NCBI GenBank assembly: GCA_032622095.1
Contig: CP136066.1
Location: 203,504,978-203,568,977 of the forward strand
DNA from: Siphonodentalium dalli
Taxonomy: Eukaryota > Mollusca > Scaphopoda > Gadilida > Siphonodentaliidae
Length of the DNA: 64,000 nt
Direction: 5' to 3'
This document shows positions 57,784 to 64,000 of the stretch, piece by piece; position 1 is the first letter of the stretch; each line of letters opens with the position of its first letter. The position numbers were made by a program, and so were the translations under genes. Under the pieces are notes generated by a model. The model saw only the letters and a program-made list of their open reading frames with translations, made no database searches and was not told where the DNA came from.

Positions 57784-58625
57784 TTGGAAATGTTCAGATA
57801 ATAAGTTCGACTAATGACCTATAACTTATAATCTGAACATTTCCAAAGGGAAACACCAAATCAATGAGTATTTAGCCCTTCCATGACTGCAGCTTCCTGA
57901 AATTTTGCGAAAACACTGACAACTAGAGGTGTGACTGTCCCAATGGGACTACGGATACCCCCCTGTTTTTAAAATACTAAGATGTTTCACATGTCAGTAA
58001 ACATTTGGTTAAAATAATAAAATAACAGTTCCCATTGCAGGTGTACAACCATAACCCTAATCTTAAACCTATTGACCGAAAAATGTAGGAATAAAAGCTT
58101 GGAAAAATTATGTATGTTGCGAAAAAAATTCTAAGTCGAAAAAGGGGGATAACTCCAGCAAAAAATGTCGGACAGACGTCATAATCGCAGGTGCACAAGT
58201 TCCCATGGTACTAAATATCTGTGCCACGTTTTAAAACAATTGACCAAAAAATGTAGGAATAAAAGTTCGGACAAAAGTATACATGTTGCGAAAAATTTCT
58301 AAGTCGAAAAAGGGGGGATAACTCCACCAAAAAAAGTCCGACAGATGTCATAATCGCAGTTGCACAGGTTCCCATGGTGGTTGATGTCTGTGCCAAGTTT
58401 CACGGAAATTGATCAAAAAACGACTGAGAAAAACTCCGGACAAATTTGTGTCCACGGACGACGGACGGACGGACAAGCTGACTCCAGTATACCCTTATAT
58501 ATAATAAGTTCAACTAATGACGTATAACTTATTATCTGAACATTTCCTAAGGGAAACACCAAATCAATGAGTATTTAGCCCTTCCATGACTGCAGCTTCC
58601 TGAAATTTTGCGAAAACACTGACAA
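57784..58625. repeat. about 125-bp direct duplication flanking a TACCCCC repeat
   Basis: 57800-57922 and 58502-58625 share TAAGTTC...CTAATGAC, TATCTGAACATTTCC, GGGAAACACCAAATCAATGA and GCCCTTCCATGACTGCAGCT. Between them, 57950-58497 is the TACCCCC-ended repeat with two diverged units (AGTCGAAAAAGGGGG ... CATAATCGCAG). Confidence 0.75.
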
Positions 58626-58820
58626 AAATGCATTTTCTTAAATATGAGAGTCTCCCATATATAAGAGAATACATTGGCTTAACAATAATTAACTTGATCT
58701 TGTAAGCCAGTGCATTGTCTTATACATACAAGGCTCCCTACAGGAGACTCACATACATAAGAGAATGCGCTGGCACATGAGCTTTAATGCTGCACCAGCG
58801 CAGATCCCATCATAAAAGGG
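58577..58820. mobile_element. TTAA MITE family C, copy 6 (decayed)
   Basis: AGCCCTTCCATGACTGCAGC left and GCACCAGCGCAGATCCCATC right. The second hairpin (centre CTCCCTACAGGAGAC) is well preserved. TTAA borders are lost. Confidence 0.72.
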
Positions 58821-58865
58821 ATATGGAATAAGCTGCTGTATGTAGGCCTACTGACATACGATACT

Positions 58866-59239
58866 CAGGGGCGCCGGAAGCATCCAAGGGCAGGGGGGGC
58901 AGAGCCTACAAAAAGGGCACTTTTCCGCAAAAAAGGGCATTTTCTCCGCAAACTCGGGAAAATAACCATAAATTCATTGTGGCAAAAATCCCTATTTTAA
59001 TGGTATTTGTCGGTTTTTATGGCCGTTTTGTGATAAAATTGACAAAAAAATTATATTCCTTGTGAAATTGGTGGTATTTGGACCAAAAAAGTCACATTTT
59101 GCTATAAAAACACGAGATTAAACACACAAAAAACATTTTCTGTCTCCAGAAAAAGGGCAAGTCCTGCCCCCGCTCGCCCCCTTGGTCAAGGGCAGGGGGG
59201 TCAGATGCCCCCTCTGCCCCCCCTCTTCCGGCGCCCCTG
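58866..59239. mobile_element. hAT-type MITE with perfect 8-bp target duplication
   Basis: TIRs CAGGGGCGCCGGAAG and CTTCCGGCGCCCCTG flanked on both sides by ACGATACT (58858-58865, 59240-59247). Subterminal AAGGGCAGGGGGG is also inverted. Non-coding, 374 bp. Ends 24 bp from a CPSF2 exon boundary. Confidence 0.93.
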
Positions 59240-59262
59240 ACGATACTATACAGATAACTCAC

Positions 59263-59403
59263 CTGATAAATATGGCTTTCCTTTGTTGCATCAACAGTTT
59301 CTCCTACTCGTGGAGTGAACACTGTGCCCTGGACCATGCCGGCTGTTGAGCGACAATACTCAGCGAATGAAGTTGTTGCTTCTTCTGTCCCACGAATAAT
59401 AAT
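59263..59403 (-). CDS. CPSF2: CPSF2 exon
   Basis: 141 bp between TTCTTCAG and GTGAGT, phase 0 both sides. Encodes IIIRGTEEATTSFAEYCRST then AGMVQGTVFTPRVGETVDAT and KESHIYQ. The P---ETVDAT-E-HIYQ signature is diagnostic of CPSF2 and continues into VKLRD. Confidence 0.96.
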
Positions 59404-59947
59404 CTGAAGAAAACAGAGATAATAATGCAACTTGATTATAATAAATCAACAAGATGTTGTTTTGAAATGCTGCAGATTAGGGCCCTGCGAATATTCATGA
59501 TTTTTTTATTCGATGTTGATATCGCCATTATGATTCGGTCGACACCAAATCCGACAGCCATTTCAAATATTTTTGAATATCTAATTTGTCCCCATCATTG
59601 ACACTGATTGGTGACTGGTCATCGGAAACCAAATACATGTACAACCTGACTTGTACAAAACATTTCTTTTTATATTGATTGACACCCTCTTTATTTTTAT
59701 ATTTTTAGGGCACTAAACTGGTCTGTTTTACAGATGCCTCACCAGTCTAGCAGAAACCTTGCTTATTATCTGAACATTTCCTAAGGGAACTACTCGTCAA
59801 TGAGTATTTAGTATACAAAGGTTTACTGGACTGAACAAATCTGCGTGCATGGAATACTAGGTCACTTAGATGTGATAATTAAATTTGTTATCACTCAAGA
59901 GAACTGTGCACTCGAGTATGATTTGTAAAATATCATCATTTAGAAAC
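59404..59947. other. CPSF2 intron, repeat relics
   Basis: 59480-59560 carries a GGGCCCTGCGAATATTCATG / TTCGATG zone like 23530-23600. 59762-59815 holds a family G fragment (TTATCTGAACATTTCCTAAG). Confidence 0.4.
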
Positions 59948-60177
59948 TTAACCATTTCATGACGGGAGCTGCGCTGGGACAGCTTTAAAGATCCTGAGCC
60001 AGATCATTCTCTTATATATGCGAATGCACTGGCTTACAAGGTCAAGGTAAATATTGTTAGCCCAATGCATTCTCTTATATATGGGAGGCTCCCTATGAGA
60101 GACTCGCATATATTAGAGAATACATTGGCACAGGTTTTTCGCAATATTTCAGGAAACTCCAGTCATGAAAGGGTTAA
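59948..60177. mobile_element. TTAA MITE family C, copy 7
   Basis: TTAACCATTTCATGACGGGA left; GGAAACTCCAGTCATGAAAG then GG and TTAA right (60174-60177), shared with family A copy 13. First hairpin partly deleted. Confidence 0.85.
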
Positions 60178-60454
60178 CCCTTTACCCAACAACGCATATA
60201 GGTCGCCTCGCAAATATAAGAGAATGCATTGGCTTATGCATTCTCTTATATATGCGAGGCGACCTATGGTCGACTCGCATATATAAGAGAATGCATAGGC
60301 ACAGGGCATAACTGTAACCATCACAATGTGGTCAATGAACCGGTTCCAATGATATCCATGATGTGTATGGTGTTATTGAGATATACCGAAGATATTTTAG
60401 GCTGCTGAAACTTTATTTGGGCGTTTTTGGCCGTTTTGTTGGGTAAAGGGTTAA
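60174..60454 (-). mobile_element. TTAA MITE family A, copy 13 (truncated)
   Basis: TTAA at both ends; most of the first hairpin and the spacer are deleted, while the second hairpin and long arm are kept. 281 bp. Confidence 0.9.
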
Positions 60455-60523
60455 ATTCACTGGATATCAGCACGTGTGAGAACTAAGAACTAAGGTGTGC
60501 CCTGTGTTGACTGATTTACTTAC

Positions 60524-60666
60524 GAGATGCCTTGGTTTGACTTGTGCCATAATTTTTCTGACAGATTCACCATCTGATCGTCCCTCGAAATCAATGAACA
60601 TCACGTTAGCATTGACATCCAACGTCACTGTTGCCGATACGCATTTAGTGGGAACATCAGTAGTAT
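60524..60666 (-). CDS. CPSF2: CPSF2 exon (5'-most in window)
   Basis: 143 bp between CATTTTAG and GTAAGT, phase 1 in and phase 0 out. Encodes TTDVPTKCVSATVTLDVNAN then VMFIDFEGRSDGESVRKIMA and QVKPRHL. The DVPTK, IDFEGRSDG and KPR-L motifs are hallmarks of CPSF100. Earlier exons (metallo-beta-lactamase domain) were not found up to 64000. Confidence 0.95.
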
Positions 60667-60710
60667 CTAAAATGCAAAGAAAACATGTGTGAAATCTGTA
60701 TTGATTATAT

Positions 60711-60870
60711 CTTCTATCTATATAAAAGCCAAGTGTTTTGTGTTTGTATGTTTGTGTGTGTCTGTATGTAACTCCGTCACGCTTAGCCCAAATTAGGAAC
60801 ATACGAAGAGACACATCTTAGAATACGACACGCGAAATTTCAGGCTGAGCCAACCCACCCCCCTCCCGCC
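60711..60870 (+). mobile_element. possible Helitron-like 5' end
   Basis: TCTATCTATATAAAAGCCAA then GTGTTTTGTGTTTGTATG and TAACTCCGTCACG. The same start occurs inverted at 62755 going left (AAAGCCAAGTGTTTGTCTGT). Such starts are common to animal Helentron-associated repeats; no 3' hairpin-CTAG located. Confidence 0.4.
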
Positions 60871-60912
60871 CCCTTGAGATATAGCACATTGCCCAAGGGT
60901 GCTATGGCTTTT

Positions 60913-61022
60913 AGTGAGAGATTTCCAATGAATGGCAACAAGCTATATTTCCGACTAAATCCTGAAAAATTACCCATAATTCTGCTGTGGTTAAGGAATC
61001 GAATATTTAGGGCATAACTGTA
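60913..61022. mobile_element. mariner-type MITE F, copy 3 (one arm)
   Basis: ATTTCCAATGAATGGCAACA ... TTTAGGGCATAACTGTA; only the right arm survives. Confidence 0.75.
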
Positions 61023-61227
61023 TTCTAAATACTCCCTATGGAAGTGTTCTGATAATAATATTATCTGAACGTTTCCCTCCCATAAATAGGACTCCTTCTG
61101 CACTTTTATTATCTATCGTCTGCTTATTTTTTGCTAAAAAAAACACCTCTGAATGAACAATAGAACATTCTACTGTATACTTTTTATAACTGAATGGGAG
61201 AATCTACTTAGTATAGAAGGGGTTAAT
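61022..61227. mobile_element. family G element fragment
   Basis: CTAAATACTCCCTATGGAAG left, AACTGAATGGGAGAATCTAC and TTAGTATAGAAGGGGTTA right. Confidence 0.55.
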
Positions 61228-61556
61228 ATCACTCTTGGAACAAAAGTCATAAAAGAGATATTTATAAGACAAATATTTGAGCCAACCCACCCCCTCCCGC
61301 CCCCTTGCCACGTCTCTGGGAATGGGCTGTCAACTGCAGATTCAGAAAATATAGAGTGCTGGCTCTTGGAACATTTACAACAGATTAATGTGCTGAGAAT
61401 ACTTGACATCCATGAGACAGGTGGCATCACATGTTGTGTCATCTTTTTATCCAATTGAGATACCCCATGTCAGAAAAAAGAAAATATAATTATTAATCAT
61501 CTTGCAAAGTTAAAAGCACTTGACCCTGAGATCAGATGAAACTATATAACCAAATA

Positions 61557-61680
61557 TGAGTTGAGGGACATCTAATTGTGTCATTCCGATCGATACGTAT
61601 CCATTTTGATAAGAAAGGAAGCATATTGAAGCAATGAACACTCATACTGATTCAGTGCCTCCATAAATATCATACATACA
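61557..61680 (+). mobile_element. SINE copy 2 (5'-truncated)
   Basis: Matches the body of the 27733 SINE (GTTGAGGGACATCT, ATTTTGATAAGAAA, GAAGCAATGAACACTCATAC, GTGCCTCCATAAAT). The tRNA-like head is missing, as expected of target-primed reverse transcription. Confidence 0.75.
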
Positions 61681-61831
61681 TACTAATAGTATGGTAGTCA
61701 AAAAATCACTAAGTAGAAATCCAAATTTCATTACTTGGACAAATGAGCGAGTGAATGAGTACAAAAAAAAAAAGATAAACACTGTATTCTGTAAACACTT
61801 TAGCTGTTTTACATGATGTATACACCTCTGG

Positions 61832-62304
61832 TTAACCCTTTGAGTGCCAGGGACCGATCTCATCGGCCCAAATTTACGGTCTGTAAAATTGGCCCTAAAA
61901 AAAATAATATTTGGATCCCTTTTTTTTTTAGATTTTTTTTTTTTGGGGTGAATTTTTTTGGGTATACCTAAGCATGCTATAGCGAATTTAAAAACAAACT
62001 GGATAAAACCTTAGGGGCATGTTATAACTCAAAACTATCACCAAGTATTCATAGTAATAATTTTGATGCCCATGAAAAACGTAAGATTCCCTGGCACTAA
62101 ACCTACAAAATAAGTCTGTTAAAGAATATAAGAGAAAATTATTAAAATTGTAAAAAATAATAACAAATGATGAAAAATTGTTAGGCCAATGCATTCTCTT
62201 ATATATGCGTGGGGACCTATGGTCGACTCGCATATATAAGAGAATGCATTGGCACAGGGTATATGGGTTGATACAAAAATCGGACCTGGCACTCAAAGGG
62301 TTAA
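61832..62304 (-). mobile_element. TTAA MITE family B, copy 4
   Basis: TTAA at 61832-61835 and 62301-62304, ends CCCTTTGAGTGCCAGGGACC and GGACCTGGCACTCAAAGGG, one hairpin (62183-62254) with GTGGGGACC change. Its interior at 62110-62130 is the empty-site reference for the 9.3-kb piggyBac. Confidence 0.92.
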
Positions 62305-62766
62305 GTCATCTGAGGTCAAAAATGACGAGTGACAAACATGACATGCAGGAAATTATGGTCACCGCTGATAACGATATAAAGAAAGCCGGCAAACAGTGTG
62401 CAGTTTGTCCGGAATTTGGACGCCACTGAAACCCCCTCCCCCCATTCATCTTCAGAGAAGGTAACGCATAAAAAATATCACCTTCATAACCTTTGGGAAA
62501 TGCGTTTGTTATCTAAATCAGTTTTTCTTGTACCGATTGGCCTGAAATTTGCGTGTCGTATTCTAAGATATGCAGCGGGACATGGTAATAATTTGCGTGT
62601 CGTATTCTAAGATATGCAGCGGGACATGGTAATAATTTGGGTGCAGTCAGACATCAGGGTGATGGATATTTAAATGGGCCAAAATCTTGACAGAGTTACA
62701 GACAGACATACACACACACACACAGACAAACACTTGGCTTTTATATAGATAGAGATCATTGATAAG
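62305..62766. repeat. CPSF2 intron with a short tandem repeat and Helitron-like end
   Basis: About 45-bp duplication (TTGCGTGTCGTATTCTAAGA ... GACATGGTAATAA) at 62548-62640, then an (AC)n run at about 62709-62723 and the inverted TCTATCTATATAAAAGCC end. Nothing coding. Confidence 0.5.
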
Positions 62767-62989
62767 TACAGTATTGCTCTAATTAATCGACCTCTTAACC
62801 GCAGCATAATTATGGGTAACTTTTCAGGATTTAGTTGATAATATGGCTTGTTGCCATTCATTCGAAAGCTCTCGCTCTCGCCGAGAGCTTTCCAATGAAT
62901 GGCAACAAGCCATATTTTCGACTAAATCCTGAAAAGTTACCCATAATTCTGCTGTGGTTAAGAGGTTGATTAATTAGAACATTACTATA
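62767..62989. mobile_element. mariner-type MITE F, copy 4
   Basis: TACAGTATTGCTCTAATTAA to inverted AATTAGAACATTACTATA; centre CGAAAGCTCTCG...CGAGAGCTTTC. Nearly full palindrome. Confidence 0.85.
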
Positions 62990-63200
62990 GTTCCCTTAGG
63001 AAATGTTCAGGTAATAAGTTCAACAAAAACGACATTAGGCCAAGAATAGGATTCCGCCTGCACTTTTATTATCTTTCGTCTCTCTGTTGTCTGCTCATAT
63101 ATCCTGAACACCCCTCCAGATGAATGATAGACCATTCCAATATAAACCTTTATAAACCTTTATAACTTAATCCATTTAGTATAAAAAGTGTTAATACCGT
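62990..63200. mobile_element. family G element fragment
   Basis: CCCTTAGGAAATGTTCAGGT, CCTCCAGATGAATGATAGAC, CCATTTAGTATAAAAAGTGT then TAA; decayed family G. Confidence 0.5.
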
Positions 63201-63372
63201 TAAGTGAGAATGGAAGACGGGCAGCATAAATCTGTGAATTTATGATTTGATTAGTTCCAACTAAATTCGTCATTCTGTACACAATTTCTCCATGTGGTAT
63301 AAAATTTCAGAAAAAAAGCAGCTGAAAAAAGATGAAATTTTAGGAAAATTGGATTTGATCAGCATATATGTT

Positions 63373-63542
63373 TACAGTATTATAATGCCCTAAATAATCT
63401 GACAGCTTTCCAATGAATATCGGAAAGCTCTCACTGAGAGCTTTCCAATGAATGGCAACGAACCATATTTCCGACTAAATCCTGAAAAATTACCCATAAT
63501 TCTGCTCTGGTTAAGGAGTTGATTATTTAGGGCAATACTGTA
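63373..63542. mobile_element. mariner-type MITE F, copy 5
   Basis: TACAGTATTATAATGCCCTA left and TTATTTAGGGCAATACTGTA right, with an intact right arm and a shortened left arm. Confidence 0.82.
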
Positions 63543-64000
63543 TAACGACATGTTTATATGCCTCCAAGACCTGAGAAAACAACCATATACAACAAAAGCT
63601 GTAAAAAAACAAAGGTTTAAGACCATTATGTGAGAGTTAAAGTTAGGGTTAGGGTTAGAGAGTGCTAATGTACTAACTATCATGGGATCAGTTTAAGAGT
63701 AAATAGAGACTGAATTCAAACCTTCCATATGACAGAATGCCCCCGGAGAGCTGCGTGACACATGAATGCGAAATAAAAATTCCCAAGATGTGTCTACATC
63801 TCTTAATCGTAAATCTCTAAAGACGATCGCAGCTAAATGTCAATTTGTAATAAGTTCCCGGGAGAACTAACTGTCTGTTGCATATGCATTTCTTGTAGGA
63901 AAGTTGTTTAATTTGCTTCACATTCAAGACATGAAGACAATGTTGGAACATTTGACATTTCCTTCATCAAATATACTTTCAAGTATTTTTTTTAGACATA
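63543..64000. other. right edge, nothing recognised
   Basis: Contains a short AGTTAGGGTTAGGGTTAGAG run at about 63638-63657. No CPSF2 exon recognised. Confidence 0.4.

Noticed and set aside
63638-63657. Telomere repeat (TTAGGG)n
   Set aside because: Only about two to three units; too short to mean a telomere or fusion.

Overview
This is a piece of an animal nuclear genome: AT-rich, intron-containing and very heavily loaded with transposable elements. It has split genes with GT/AG introns, a tRNA-derived SINE, a Helitron, piggyBac, hAT and Mutator-like DNA elements, and many minisatellites. The style of the repeats (a minisatellite-bearing Helitron with a GTCT microsatellite, and TACCCCC-ended repeats with CCGTCCGT runs) suggests a mollusc, probably a bivalve. 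That is an inference and not proven here.

Two conserved host genes converge. On the + strand, nine exons (4776-37254) encode the last 388 residues of a leucine-rich-repeat protein best matched to LRRC9. All exon junctions keep phase and the frame ends at a TAA. On the - strand, six exons (60666 down to 52916) encode the last 258 residues of CPSF2 (CPSF100), the cleavage and polyadenylation specificity factor subunit, ending in the family's typical C-terminus. The 5' parts of both genes lie outside the window (LRRC9 to the left, CPSF2 to the right). No other host gene was recognised.

Nearly everything else is mobile or tandem DNA. The dominant elements are small TTAA-flanked MITEs ending in CCCTTT (piggyBac style). 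They are grouped here as family A (13 copies, about 390 bp, two large hairpins each), family B (4 copies) and family C (about 7 copies), and a related family D shares their hairpin core. One family C/B mosaic (12387-22239) is split by a 9.3-kb piggyBac-like element (12755-22053). That element has TTAA duplications, matching CTCTTTA ends, and a minus-strand transposase with all three catalytic Asp but two frameshifts.

Other elements: a 745-bp Helitron (43533-44277) inside a family C MITE; a Mutator-like element (25427-27537) with a 10-bp target duplication; a hAT MITE with a perfect 8-bp duplication (58866-59239); a 4.7-kb giant imperfect palindrome (45226-49902); foldback elements; palindromic mariner-type MITEs; and a SINE present in two copies. 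Minisatellites with 21, 24, 28, 31, 32, 38 and 122 bp periods occur. At least two start exactly at transposon ends.

Layout: 1-2686 minisatellites; 2.7-37.3 kb LRRC9 3' half with TE-filled introns; 37.3-52.9 kb intergenic TE clusters, including the giant palindrome; 52.9-60.7 kb CPSF2 3' half; 60.7-64 kb more TE-rich sequence, presumably a CPSF2 intron.
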